Source of the DNA: Azotobacter salinestris
Lineage (GTDB): Bacteria > Pseudomonadota > Gammaproteobacteria > Pseudomonadales > Pseudomonadaceae
Assembly (NCBI RefSeq): GCF_009363155.1
Contig: NZ_CP045303.1
Coordinates: 124,001-188,000, forward strand
Direction: 5' to 3'
DNA length: 64,000 bases
Of this stretch, positions 34,994 through 42,998 are shown piece after piece. The translations under genes were made by a program, and so were the position numbers. The stretch's first letter is position 1, and every line of letters starts with the position of its first letter. Below the pieces are notes generated by a model. The model saw only the letters and a list, made by a program, of their open reading frames with translations. It ran no database searches and was not told where the DNA came from.

Positions 34994-37459
34994 ATGCTGT
35001 CCAAACTGATGACCCATATTCCGCGCCTGTCCAAGCTGATCGGCGCCCTGGCCTATGACCCCGACCAGGCGTTGTTCCAGCTCGAAGGCAAGCGGATCGG
35101 CTTCGGCTTCCTGTGCGCCCCCCTGGCCGGGAGCAACGGCGACGAGGGCGATCGCCTGAAGGCGGGCCTGGCCCTGGAATGGCCGGAAGGCTCCACCATC
35201 CAGTTCAGCCTGATCTGCACCGAGAACATCAACCGGGTCAGGACCGGCTACCTGAAGCTGCGCCAGGTCGCCCGCGAGTCCGGTCGCTTCGCCGTGGACC
35301 AGGACACCCTGGAGCTGCTGGCCACGGCGACCCAGGCCCGCGCCGAGTATTTCGCCGAGCGCACCCTGCGCCCGGTGGATAGCGTCTCCGGGGTGAAGAT
35401 CCGCGACCAGAAGCTGGTCATCGCGATCACCCTGCCGATCAAGGAGGCCCTGCCCAGCGACAGCGAAGGCGCCGTGGCCCGCGAGCTGTCCGATGGACTG
35501 GGGGCCGCGCTGGAGAGCTGCGGCCTGGCGCCGGTCCCCTTGACCAACCACGCCTACAAGGAAATTTTCTCCTCGGTGCTCAACCAGGGCCCCGACGCCT
35601 CCTGGCGCCTGGACCCCGACATCAAGGCCGACCTGGACAAGCCGATCAACGAGCAGCTGCTGGACTACAACCGCAGCCTCGACGTGCGCAAGGACCACCT
35701 CCAGCTCGGCGACGACTGCTTCGCCAAGACCCTGTCGGTCAAACGCTACCCGGACATCATGTGGCAGGGCGATGCCACCCAGTATCTGGCCGACCTCCTC
35801 TCGCAGCGGGGCGGGGTCCGCGGCAACTGCGTGATCACCATGACCCTCTACTTTCCGCCGCAGCTGGAGACCAAGGACAAGCTCACCAAGCGCCGGCAGT
35901 GGGCGATCAACCAGTGCAGCGGCCCGATGGTCAAGTTCGTCCCCATGCTGCTCAAGCGCAAGGAGGCCTACGATGTCCTGTTCGAGGATCTGGACCGGGG
36001 CGCCCACAACGTCCAGGCCAACATGACGGTCGTGGTGTTCGGCAAGAACCGCGAGGAGCTGGTCCAGGCGACCTCGAATGCCCGGACCCATTTCGCCACG
36101 CAGAACTTCACCCTCATGGAGGACAAGTTCTGCCTGCTGCCCGTGTTCATCAACGCCCTGCCCCTGTGTGCGGACGCGGACGCCATCCGCGATCTGTTCC
36201 GCTTCCGGACCATGAGCCTGAACCAGGCCCTGCCGATCCTGCCGATCTATGGCGACTGGAAGGGCACCGGCACCCCGGTCGCGCCGTTCATCTCCCGCAA
36301 CGGCCAGCCGGTGACCTTCGACCTGTACGACTCCGACACCAACTACAACGGCACGATTGCCGCGCAGTCCGGCTCGGGCAAGTCCTTCCTGACCAACTAC
36401 CTGATCACCTCCTACCTGAGCATCGGCGCCAAGGTGTGGGTGATCGACGTGGGCCTGTCCTACCTCAAGCTCGCCGAAGCCTTCCAGGGCGATTTCGCCC
36501 GCTTCGACCACGACTCCAAGATCTGCCTCAACCCCTTCGAGCTGGTGAAGGACTTCAGCGACGAGGAGGACGTGCTGATCGGCCTGCTGACGGCCATGGC
36601 CGCGCCGACCGTCCCGCTGGTCGACTTCCAGACCTCGGGCCTGAAGCGGATTCTGACCGCCTGCTGGGAGCAGAAGGGGCACGAACTGACCGTGGACGAC
36701 ATCGCCAATGCCCTGCTGGCGGATGACGAAGACCAGCGCATCAAGGACATCGGCCACCAGCTGTACCCGTTCACCCGCAAGGGCCAATACGGGCGCTACT
36801 TCAACGGCAAGAACAACCTCGACTTCCAGAATCCCTTCACCGTGCTGGAGCTGGAAGAGCTCAAGGGCCGCCAGCATTTGCAACAGGTGGTGCTGCTGCA
36901 GCTGATCTACCAGATCCAGCAGGACATGTACCTGGGCGAGCGCGACCGGCCGAAGATCGTGATCATCGACGAGGCCTGGAGCCTGCTGGCGCAGGGCAAC
37001 GTCGGCGAGTTCATCGAACACGGTTACAGACGTTTCCGCAAATACGGCGGCTCGGCCATCGTCATCACCCAGGGGGTGAACGACCTGTACCAGAACAAGG
37101 TCGGCCAGGCCATTGCCGAGAACTCGGCCTTCACCCTGCTGCTGGGCCAGAAGCCCGAGGCGATCAACGTCATCCAGGAGAACAAGCGGCTGCCGCTGGG
37201 GGAAGGGGGCTACCGCATCCTCAAGACGGTGCACTCGAGCAAGGGGCACTACTCCGAGATCTTCATGATCACGCCGCGGGGCATCGGGATCGCCCGGCTG
37301 ACCGTGGACCCCTATTCCCTGCTGCTGTACTCCACCGCGCCGGAAGACGTGCAGGCGGTGCGCAACTACACGCTCGCCGGCATGCCGCAACGGCAGGCGA
37401 TCCTGCAGGTGCTCGAGGACCGGGGGATCACGCTGTCGCCCGCCGAGGAGGTCGCCTGA
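34994..37459 (+). CDS. traC: TraC, VirB4-type ATPase of the transfer channel
   Basis: An 821-residue cytoplasmic ATPase that drives pilus assembly. Walker A is AQSGSGKSFLTNY near residue 457; Walker B is VIIDEAWSLLAQGN near 655. The N-terminal half has the TraC pattern, including TENINRVRTGYLK. Length and order (dsbC-traC-trhF-traW-traU) match F-type systems. The stop overlaps the start of the next gene by one base. Confidence 0.94.
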   Translation: MLSKLMTHIPRLSKLIGALAYDPDQALFQLEGKRIGFGFLCAPLAGSNGDEGDRLKAGLALEWPEGSTIQFSLICTENINRVRTGYLKLRQVARESGRFAVDQDTLELLATATQARAEYFAERTLRPVDSVSGVKIRDQKLVIAITLPIKEALPSDSEGAVARELSDGLGAALESCGLAPVPLTNHAYKEIFSSVLNQGPDASWRLDPDIKADLDKPINEQLLDYNRSLDVRKDHLQLGDDCFAKTLSVKRYPDIMWQGDATQYLADLLSQRGGVRGNCVITMTLYFPPQLETKDKLTKRRQWAINQCSGPMVKFVPMLLKRKEAYDVLFEDLDRGAHNVQANMTVVVFGKNREELVQATSNARTHFATQNFTLMEDKFCLLPVFINALPLCADADAIRDLFRFRTMSLNQALPILPIYGDWKGTGTPVAPFISRNGQPVTFDLYDSDTNYNGTIAAQSGSGKSFLTNYLITSYLSIGAKVWVIDVGLSYLKLAEAFQGDFARFDHDSKICLNPFELVKDFSDEEDVLIGLLTAMAAPTVPLVDFQTSGLKRILTACWEQKGHELTVDDIANALLADDEDQRIKDIGHQLYPFTRKGQYGRYFNGKNNLDFQNPFTVLELEELKGRQHLQQVVLLQLIYQIQQDMYLGERDRPKIVIIDEAWSLLAQGNVGEFIEHGYRRFRKYGGSAIVITQGVNDLYQNKVGQAIAENSAFTLLLGQKPEAINVIQENKRLPLGEGGYRILKTVHSSKGHYSEIFMITPRGIGIARLTVDPYSLLLYSTAPEDVQAVRNYTLAGMPQRQAILQVLEDRGITLSPAEEVA

Positions 37460-38037
37460 TGAAGCTGCGCAACCCCTTCTCCATTCAGGCCAAGATCGAC
37501 CGGGCCATGGCCGAGGTCGAGCGGGCGCGTCAGCCACGTCGGATCGGCGTCAGCACCGGCTTCCTCGCCAAGGGCGCCCTGTTCTCGGCGCTGGTCGCCG
37601 CCGGCGTGGTCGCCCTGGCCAGCCGCTACTCCGTGGCCATCGCCGTGCAGGAGAACCTGTGCCTGCCGCCGTACCGCGTCTGGATCATCGACAAGTACGA
37701 AACCGAACCGGCCCGAGGCGCTATTTTCGCCTTCAAATCCCAGGGGCTCGGCCCGCTGTTCGAGGACGGCACCACCATCGTCAAGGTGCTGGACGGCCTG
37801 CCGGGCGACCAGGTGGCGGTCACGGAGGAAAGCACCCGCATCAATGGCCAGGTGATCGTCACCGGCCTGCAGGTCGCACGCCAGTATGGCTTCGATCCGC
37901 AGCGCTACGTGCGCCAGGGGGTGATCGAGCCGGACCGCTACTGGTTCTTCGGCCGCACGGCGGATTCGTTCGACTCCCGCTACTGGGGATCGGTCGCCTC
38001 CCATCAGATCATCGGCAGGGCCTACCCGCTATGGTGA
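37459..38037 (+). CDS. trhF: TrhF/TraF-type S26 signal peptidase-like protein
   Basis: A 192-residue membrane protein with one N-terminal span (about residues 35-55) and a periplasmic S26-like domain. It contains TTIVKVLDGLPGDQVAV (possible general-base Lys near residue 111), RINGQVI and a C-terminal YWFFGRTADSFDSRYWG, the usual S26 box. In the nucleophile region I read ENLCLPPYRVW, with Cys where a Ser-containing motif would be expected, so catalysis is uncertain. Such proteins process pilin or cyclise it in related systems. It overlaps traC by one base and traW by seven. Confidence 0.78.
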   Translation: MKLRNPFSIQAKIDRAMAEVERARQPRRIGVSTGFLAKGALFSALVAAGVVALASRYSVAIAVQENLCLPPYRVWIIDKYETEPARGAIFAFKSQGLGPLFEDGTTIVKVLDGLPGDQVAVTEESTRINGQVIVTGLQVARQYGFDPQRYVRQGVIEPDRYWFFGRTADSFDSRYWGSVASHQIIGRAYPLW

Positions 38038-39323
38038 AAACACTGAGGATGAGCGCCCTGGCGGCGGCGCTGGCGGGTGTTTCTTTCCAGGGGATTTCTT
38101 TCGCCTCGGATCATTCCGCCCCGGCCAATCCGCTGGGGACCAATCCGCTCGGCTCCCAGGCCTACAAGCCAAGCGATCTTCCCGCTCAGCTGCTGGAACA
38201 GGCCCGGGACATCTCCCGGCAGGGACGGGCGGGTGCCCAGGCCCTGACTGACCAAGGCGAACTGGAGTGGGTGCAGAGCCTGTCGCGCAACACGGTGGTG
38301 CAGGCGGCGCAGGCCCAGCGGGAGGCGCTGGATCTGCCTGTGCGCGATACGGCCCCCGCCGAGCGGCCGCATCCGCTGGGCGAGGGCTTCCGGACGCTGA
38401 TCTTCGTCTCGTGGTCGCTGGGCGAGGCGGCGCTCGAGGACATCCTGCGCCGCTACGACGGCCAGCCCGGGGTCGGGGTGGTGTTCCGCGGCATCCCCGC
38501 CGGCGTGCGCATGGTCGATGCCATGACCCGGATGCACCGGCTCACGCAGGCGACCGAGAGCCAGGTGTCGGTGCTGCTCGATCCGCTGGCGTTCCGGCGC
38601 CATGGCATCCAGCTGGTGCCCGCGGTGGTGGTCGAGCGCCCGGACGAGGCGCTGGCGGCGAAGGTCGTGGGCATCGACGCGGTGACCTATGTCGAGGAGG
38701 CCCTGCAGCAGGGGCGCTCCGGCGACCTGGGCACGCTGGGGACGCCCCGCGACATCCTCGAGCCCGACCTCATGGAGGTCGCCAAGGCGCGCATCGAAGG
38801 CCTGGACTTCGCGGTCATGAAGCAGCGCGCCCTCGACCGCTTCTGGCACGTCCACACCGGCCATGCCCTGCCGACCGCCACCGAGAACGCCACTCGCCAG
38901 GTCGATCCCTCGGTGGTGATACCGCAGGACATTCTCGACGCCGAGGGCAAGGTCGTGACCCGGGCCGGGAGAATAAATCCCCTGCATTTGCGGCCCTTCG
39001 ATCAGAAGCTGGTGGTGATCGACCCGACCCAGCCCTGGCAGGTGGCTCTGGCCCAGCGCGAGCGGGCCGAGCATGGCCGCGGCCTGACCGTCACCGTCAT
39101 GGCCACGCAGATCCCGCCCGACGCCGGTTGGCCGCTGTTCGAGCGCACCCAGCAGGCCATCGACGCCCCGCTGTACCTGCTGCCGGGCGACCTGGCCCGC
39201 CGCTTCCAGATCCAGAAAGCGCCCTCGGTCGTCACGGCCGAGGGGGAGGTTTTCGTGGTGCGCGAGTTCGCCCGCGAATCGGTCCAAGCCAAGGAGGAAA
39301 GCCATGCTCACGCTCAACTCTAA
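38031..39323 (+). CDS. traW: TraW with fused TrbC domain
   Basis: A 430-residue exported protein combining two F-type functions. After a signal peptide (about residues 1-26, ending GISFASD) comes a TrbC-like domain from about residue 119 (LIFVSWSLGEAALEDILRR). The TraW domain starts near 290 (PQDILDAEGKVVTRAG; QKLVVIDPTQPWQV). In F plasmid traW and trbC are separate; the fused form is usual in the SXT/IncA/C family. It functions in pilus assembly and retraction. ATG 38031 overlaps the trhF stop, and the 3' end overlaps traU by 20 bases. Confidence 0.88.
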   Translation: MVKTLRMSALAAALAGVSFQGISFASDHSAPANPLGTNPLGSQAYKPSDLPAQLLEQARDISRQGRAGAQALTDQGELEWVQSLSRNTVVQAAQAQREALDLPVRDTAPAERPHPLGEGFRTLIFVSWSLGEAALEDILRRYDGQPGVGVVFRGIPAGVRMVDAMTRMHRLTQATESQVSVLLDPLAFRRHGIQLVPAVVVERPDEALAAKVVGIDAVTYVEEALQQGRSGDLGTLGTPRDILEPDLMEVAKARIEGLDFAVMKQRALDRFWHVHTGHALPTATENATRQVDPSVVIPQDILDAEGKVVTRAGRINPLHLRPFDQKLVVIDPTQPWQVALAQRERAEHGRGLTVTVMATQIPPDAGWPLFERTQQAIDAPLYLLPGDLARRFQIQKAPSVVTAEGEVFVVREFARESVQAKEESHAHAQL

Positions 39324-40347
39324 GTGGCTCGGTGCTTCGCTGCTGGCGGCCCTGGCCGGCGCCGTATCCCTGCCTGCCGCGGCGGACGACCCGCTGTGCG
39401 AGGACTCCTCCCTGCTGGGCCCGAAGCTGTTCACCGACATCTGCTGGGCCTGCCTCTTTCCCATCCGGGTGGCCGGCGTGCCGTTCACGCCCGGCGCGGT
39501 GCCCGACAAGGCGACCGACAAGGTGTTTTGCCTGTGCGAGGAAGGTAGCTCCGGCATCTACAAGCCGGGCATCACCACCTCGATGTGGGAGCCGGCGCGG
39601 ATCGTCGAGACGGTCAAGACGCCGGGCTGCTCGCCCACCCTGGGGGGCGCGCGGCTGCCGCTGGGCAACAAGCGCAGCCATGGCCGGCTGAATACCGACA
39701 ACCACTCGCTGACCGGCCAGCACGACGGGTCGTTCTACCACACCCACTACTACGCCTTCCCGCTGCTGCAGATCCTGGACCTGTACACCCCGACCAAGTG
39801 CAATGCCGACGGCTACATGGACCTGGACATCATCAGTTTCACCGAGATAGACCCGACCTGGAACAACGCGACGCTGGCCTTCTTCCAGCACCCGGAGTCC
39901 GCGGCGGTGGCCAACCCGGTGGCTCAGGCGGCCTGCGCCGCCGAGTCGGCCCTGGTGACCGCCCGGGAAGAGCCGCTGGAGTCGCTGTGGTGGTGCACCG
40001 GCACCTGGGGAAGCATTTATCCGCTGGCCGGCAGCGTCTTCAGCCAGGACCAGAACCGCACGACGGCATTGCTCAGCGCGCGGTTGCTGGCACAGCAGCA
40101 CCGGCGGGGGCTGGCCCGGCGCACGATGGGCGACGAGAACCTGTGCCGGGCCTCGATCTATCCGACCATTCCCAAGAGCCAGTACAAGCTCACACAGTTC
40201 TGGCCCAAGTCGCAGACCCAGCGCTCCCTGTGGCTGGGAGAGCCCCCGCAGACCTGGGAGGGCGGCCCCGGCCGGCACGTTCCCGGCACGGGCAACGACG
40301 CGATGTACCTGATCTGGCGGTGGACCGACTGCTGCTCGAAAATTTGA
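39304..40347 (+). CDS. traU: TraU, periplasmic Cys-rich mating protein
   Basis: A 347-residue exported protein with a signal peptide ending near residue 27 (SLPAAADD) and many cysteines for disulfides. It has the TraU pattern: LFTDICWACLFPIRVAGVP near residue 43, then HGRLNTDNHSLTGQH and HTHYYAFPLLQILDL. TraU is needed for DNA transfer in F-type systems. It ends at 40347. In SXT and IncA/C traN follows, but here the next gene is a NERD-like protein. Confidence 0.93.
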   Translation: MLTLNSKWLGASLLAALAGAVSLPAAADDPLCEDSSLLGPKLFTDICWACLFPIRVAGVPFTPGAVPDKATDKVFCLCEEGSSGIYKPGITTSMWEPARIVETVKTPGCSPTLGGARLPLGNKRSHGRLNTDNHSLTGQHDGSFYHTHYYAFPLLQILDLYTPTKCNADGYMDLDIISFTEIDPTWNNATLAFFQHPESAAVANPVAQAACAAESALVTAREEPLESLWWCTGTWGSIYPLAGSVFSQDQNRTTALLSARLLAQQHRRGLARRTMGDENLCRASIYPTIPKSQYKLTQFWPKSQTQRSLWLGEPPQTWEGGPGRHVPGTGNDAMYLIWRWTDCCSKI

Positions 40348-40361
40348 AGGAGAAATGTTCT

Positions 40362-41027
40362 ATGTCTGATTTCCTGGCGCTGTATTTGCCGCTGGTGGTG
40401 TTCTTTCTGGGGTTGGGGGCGATCGCTCATGCTCGCCTGCTGGAAAGGCCGGCCTATCGCGGCTGGTGGGGCGAGTACCAGGTGAACCTCCTGCTGAGGG
40501 CCTGCCTGAGTGCGGAATACCGGGTGTTCACCCACGCCCTGTATCCGGGAAAGGACGAGGCCAAACCGACGCAGGTCGATCATGTCGTGGTGTCGCGCTA
40601 TGGCCTCTTCGTGATCGAGAACCGCTGCCTGAAAGGGGCGATCGTGGTCGATCCCACCGAGCCGAATACCTGGTGGCAGACCATCGGTCGGCGGAAGAAC
40701 CGGGTGCGTAACCCGCTGGTGCAGAACTACGCCGCGATCAAGGCCGTGCGGCAGGCGATCGGGGGGCATGCCTCGAAGATCTCCAACTACGCGGTGATGA
40801 GCGGTTCGGCGACCTTTCCGCAAGGCTGGCCCCCGCGGGTATTCGGTCCCTGGGCCTTGCTGCGCAAGATCCAGAGCAAGAAGACGCCCATCTTGACGGA
40901 GAGCCAGGTGGCGTCGATCTGCCGTGCCCTGGAGCGGGGGCGGATCAAGGATGGGTATTGGGCGGCACGCAAGCATAGCGGGCGGGCCAGCGCCATGAGC
41001 CATGAAGCGCGGGCGAAAGAAGGATAG
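40362..41027 (+). CDS. Membrane-anchored NERD-like nuclease-fold protein
   Basis: A 221-residue protein with an N-terminal membrane helix (ALYLPLVVFFLGLGAIAHA), then a NERD domain (GEYQVNLLLRACLS; DHVVVSRYGLFVIENR) and a C-terminal DUF2726/topoisomerase-like tail reduced to a basic end. The NERD fold belongs to restriction-endonuclease-like nucleases with a catalytic E-x-K; here the third position is Arg (ENR), so activity may be altered or lost. The ATG follows AAGGAGAAATG-like sequence 14 bases after traU. It sits where traN would be expected and may have a DNA-handling or entry role. Confidence 0.65.
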   Translation: MSDFLALYLPLVVFFLGLGAIAHARLLERPAYRGWWGEYQVNLLLRACLSAEYRVFTHALYPGKDEAKPTQVDHVVVSRYGLFVIENRCLKGAIVVDPTEPNTWWQTIGRRKNRVRNPLVQNYAAIKAVRQAIGGHASKISNYAVMSGSATFPQGWPPRVFGPWALLRKIQSKKTPILTESQVASICRALERGRIKDGYWAARKHSGRASAMSHEARAKEG

Positions 41028-41049
41028 GCTTCGGGTCTGGTCGACATGA

Positions 41050-41075
41050 AAAACGCCCCTCAGCAGGGGCGTTTT
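41050..41075. terminator. Bidirectional terminator between converging genes
   Basis: AAAACGCCCCT (41050-41060), loop CAGC, AGGGGCGTTTT (41065-41075). The A- and T-tails allow use from both strands, ending the traU/NERD unit and the leftward AcaB-like gene. Confidence 0.85.
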
Positions 41076-41093
41076 CTATGGCGGGGCCATGTC

Positions 41094-41786
41094 TCACGCT
41101 GCCGATTCGGCTGCCTCCACTACCTCGGCCACGTCCTCGCCCACCGCGGCCGGCTCCACGAAACCGGCGGCTTCGCGCTCCTGCTTGTCGGCAGCCACCT
41201 GGGCTTCCACCTTTTCGATGTCCTTCTGCACCTCCACCTCGTTGTTGGCATAGGCCATGGCGCGCGCCGCTGCCCCATGCTTGATGAGCGCCTTGACCAT
41301 CTTGCTCATGTCGTTGGTCTTGCGCTCGCGGAAATCCGAGGCCTCGTCGCTGTCGAGCTTCTGCGCCAGCCAGGCGGTATCGATGAGCGAGATCAGCGTG
41401 TCGAACGCCTGGAGCAGATGGGTGAGGCGCATCACCTCGGGGCTGGAGATGTTGAATTTGCGCTCGAGCGGATTGCTGTAGTTCGGACGCTGGCTGATGC
41501 CTTCCTTCTTGAGGAAGGTCTCCATGCGTTGGATCTCGTTGTTGACCTCCGTCTGCATTTTCTCGATGGTCTTGGATACGGCATCGGCCACCACCTGGTG
41601 GTTGAAGTTCTTTCGGCGCCGCGCCAGCTTGCGCGCCATCACGTCGATGACGAACAGGGCCGAGGTCACGTTATCGAACTCGGTGCCGCCAAAGCGCTTG
41701 GCTTGCTCGGAATTCAGGTGCAGCAGGCCGGGAAAGGAAGGGGTCGAATAGGCGTACTTCCTGGGAGGGGTTTTCGGGTCAGCCAT
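41094..41786 (-). CDS. AcaB-like / PFL_4669-type integrating-element protein
   Basis: A 230-residue helical protein with N-terminal LLHLNSEQAKRFGG, a core VTSALFVIDVMARKLA, FNISSPEVMRLTHLLQAFDT and a long charged C-terminal coiled region rich in Glu and Ala. This pattern resembles the DUF1845 (PFL_4669) family, which includes AcaB, a co-activator of the transfer regulator in IncA/C plasmids. The match is from memory of the family pattern, so moderate. It is leftward and driven by its own copy of the transfer operator-promoter (41818-41875), fitting a regulatory protein wired into the same circuit. Confidence 0.5.
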   Translation of the reverse strand: MADPKTPPRKYAYSTPSFPGLLHLNSEQAKRFGGTEFDNVTSALFVIDVMARKLARRRKNFNHQVVADAVSKTIEKMQTEVNNEIQRMETFLKKEGISQRPNYSNPLERKFNISSPEVMRLTHLLQAFDTLISLIDTAWLAQKLDSDEASDFRERKTNDMSKMVKALIKHGAAARAMAYANNEVEVQKDIEKVEAQVAADKQEREAAGFVEPAAVGEDVAEVVEAAESAA

Positions 41787-41817
41787 GTTGGAAACTCCAT
41801 AGGTGGATGGTGCCCCT

Positions 41818-41875
41818 ATTGCATCAGGTTGAATCCGTCCTGTGCGGCCAATTCAGGCCATAAAATCGCCGGAAA
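41818..41875 (-). promoter_or_regulatory. Transfer operator-promoter, AcaB-like copy (minus strand)
   Basis: Read on the minus strand: TTTCCGGCGA (41875-41866), TTTTA, TGGCCTGAAT (41860-41851), -35-like CGCACA (41846-41841), 17 bp, -10-like TGCAAT (41823-41818). The same five-base offset from repeat to -35 as elsewhere. Start would be about 25 bases before the ATG at 41786. Confidence 0.7.
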
Positions 41876-41892
41876 TTAGGGCCGAAATTGAA

Positions 41893-42117
41893 TTGACGCT
41901 GGGAAAACGGGCCGAGAGAATGGCCGCAAACATCGGCATGCTGTCGATCCAGCCCCGAGAGGGGGCCGAAGAAAACTCAGTCCCTTGCGTGTGCAAGGTG
42001 CTAGTTGCCAAGTGCTCTGTGCTTGGTGAATGCCTGGTCGAGCATATCGACTTAAAACGTGAGTAGCCGTCGGCTGCTCATGTCTTGAAAAAAGGAGGCT
42101 TTTGAGCCTCCTTTTTG
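41893..42117 (+). ncRNA. Possible small transcript: promoter to terminator, no clear gene
   Basis: A rightward sigma70-like promoter, TTGACG (41893-41898), 17 bp, GAGAAT (41916-41921), is followed about 170 bases later by a strong terminator at 42088-42117. The interval has only a weak ORF (from ATG 41938, 42 codons, Cys-rich, ending 42066) with no convincing ribosome site. It could be a small RNA, a small protein or a leader for the gene at 42188. Confidence 0.3.
42088..42117 (+). terminator. Strong intrinsic terminator upstream of the 42188 gene
   Basis: AAAAGGAGGCT (42090-42100), loop TTTG, AGCCTCCTTTT (42105-42115). It can act in both directions because of flanking A and T runs. Confidence 0.85.
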
Positions 42118-42125
42118 TTTATCAA

Positions 42126-42187
42126 AACCCTGACGGGGAATATCCCTGTCAGGGGAGTTCTCCGTCCTCATGAATGGAGAACTCGAA
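42126..42187 (+). promoter_or_regulatory. Leader with CCCTGACGGGG hairpin
   Basis: CCCTGACGGGG followed by CCCTGTCAGGGG gives a strong stem (CCCTGAC with GTCAGGG). This is the third copy of the leader type seen at 535 and 890, again shortly before a gene of unknown function. Confidence 0.4.
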
Positions 42188-42949
42188 ATGACCACTCAAA
42201 AAATCCTGAAGGCAAAAGTCCTGTTCACCCTGGGACTGATGCTCTCGGTAATTGTCGGGATCACGCTTTCCGACGATCAAAGGCCCCTCTTTCTGTTTGC
42301 CTTGTGCGTGCTGGCCTCCGTGCTGGCGCTTTACGCACCGCAGTACCTGAGGGGCGTTCTGCTGGGCATGAAGGCCCGCCGTCGTCTGGCTCGCCTCCAA
42401 GCGACCAGGGCGCCGCAAAGCGGCTGCCTCCAAGCCGTCTGGTGTTCTTCGGACATCGATTACGAGCGCTACCTCGCTCCGACCTTCCTGCGCCAGCGCA
42501 AGGAGGAGACGGCTGCGCAGGACGTTCAGCAACAGGCTGATCAAGGGGTGGTTCTGGGCGAGTTCATTGCCCGGGACGAATCCTTCGAGCAGCCGGCAGC
42601 CTGCGCCACGGAGGCTGTCGAGACGCGGGAGAAGGCGCTGGAGAAGGTCTTTGACGCGCCGGAGGAATCCGTCACCGGCATCTATTGCGGTTCGGGTTTC
42701 GCTCCCTACCGGTTCCACAAGAAAAACCCCAAGTCGTTTTTCCTGCGGATCGGCAAACACCTGGTCTGGGGCATCGAGTTGCACGCCGCGCTGCGGCAGA
42801 GCGGTGTTCAGCAGGGCCAGGAAATCACCCTGACCTTCCACGGGAAAACCCCGGTGAAAGTGCTCAGGCAAAAGCGAGTGAACTGCGTGGTTGAACAGGA
42901 CTGGGCAGACGCCCTGCGCAACGCCTGGTCGATCGAAACCGTGCAGTAG
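42188..42949 (+). CDS. Two-span membrane protein with C-terminal plasmid-type domain
   Basis: A 253-residue protein. Two hydrophobic helices at about residues 8-24 and 31-50 are followed by a basic stretch, a variable acidic linker and a C-terminal domain. The latter reads YRFHKKNPKSFFLRI, HLVWGIELHAALRQSGV and EITLTFHGKTPVKVL, resembling the 'WG.dL..Al...G...Gd.v.l...G..pV.V' module found at the ends of plasmid mobilisation and primase proteins. ATG 42188 has GGAG eight bases upstream; an in-frame ATG at 42170 lacks one. It lies upstream of a primase gene. Function unknown. Confidence 0.55.
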   Translation: MTTQKILKAKVLFTLGLMLSVIVGITLSDDQRPLFLFALCVLASVLALYAPQYLRGVLLGMKARRRLARLQATRAPQSGCLQAVWCSSDIDYERYLAPTFLRQRKEETAAQDVQQQADQGVVLGEFIARDESFEQPAACATEAVETREKALEKVFDAPEESVTGIYCGSGFAPYRFHKKNPKSFFLRIGKHLVWGIELHAALRQSGVQQGQEITLTFHGKTPVKVLRQKRVNCVVEQDWADALRNAWSIETVQ

Positions 42950-42957
42950 CCAGCTAT

Positions 42958-42980
42958 GAGCGCCCCTCCGGGCGCTCTTT
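42958..42980 (+). terminator. Terminator after the 42188 gene
   Basis: GAGCGCCC (42958-42965), loop CTCC, GGGCGCTC (42970-42977), followed by a short T-run. Confidence 0.75.
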
Positions 42981-42998
42981 CATCCACAGGAGGTCACG

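Noticed and set aside
34178-37537. A 1119-codon open frame on the minus strand opposite traA-traC
   Set aside because: It mirrors the codon structure of traC in high-GC DNA, has low-complexity His/Gln/Gly-rich translation and no domain; traC is clearly the real gene.
41842-42066. 75-codon ORF across the AcaB-like operator
   Set aside because: Its start lies in the operator and later ATGs lack ribosome sites; kept only as part of the possible small transcript.
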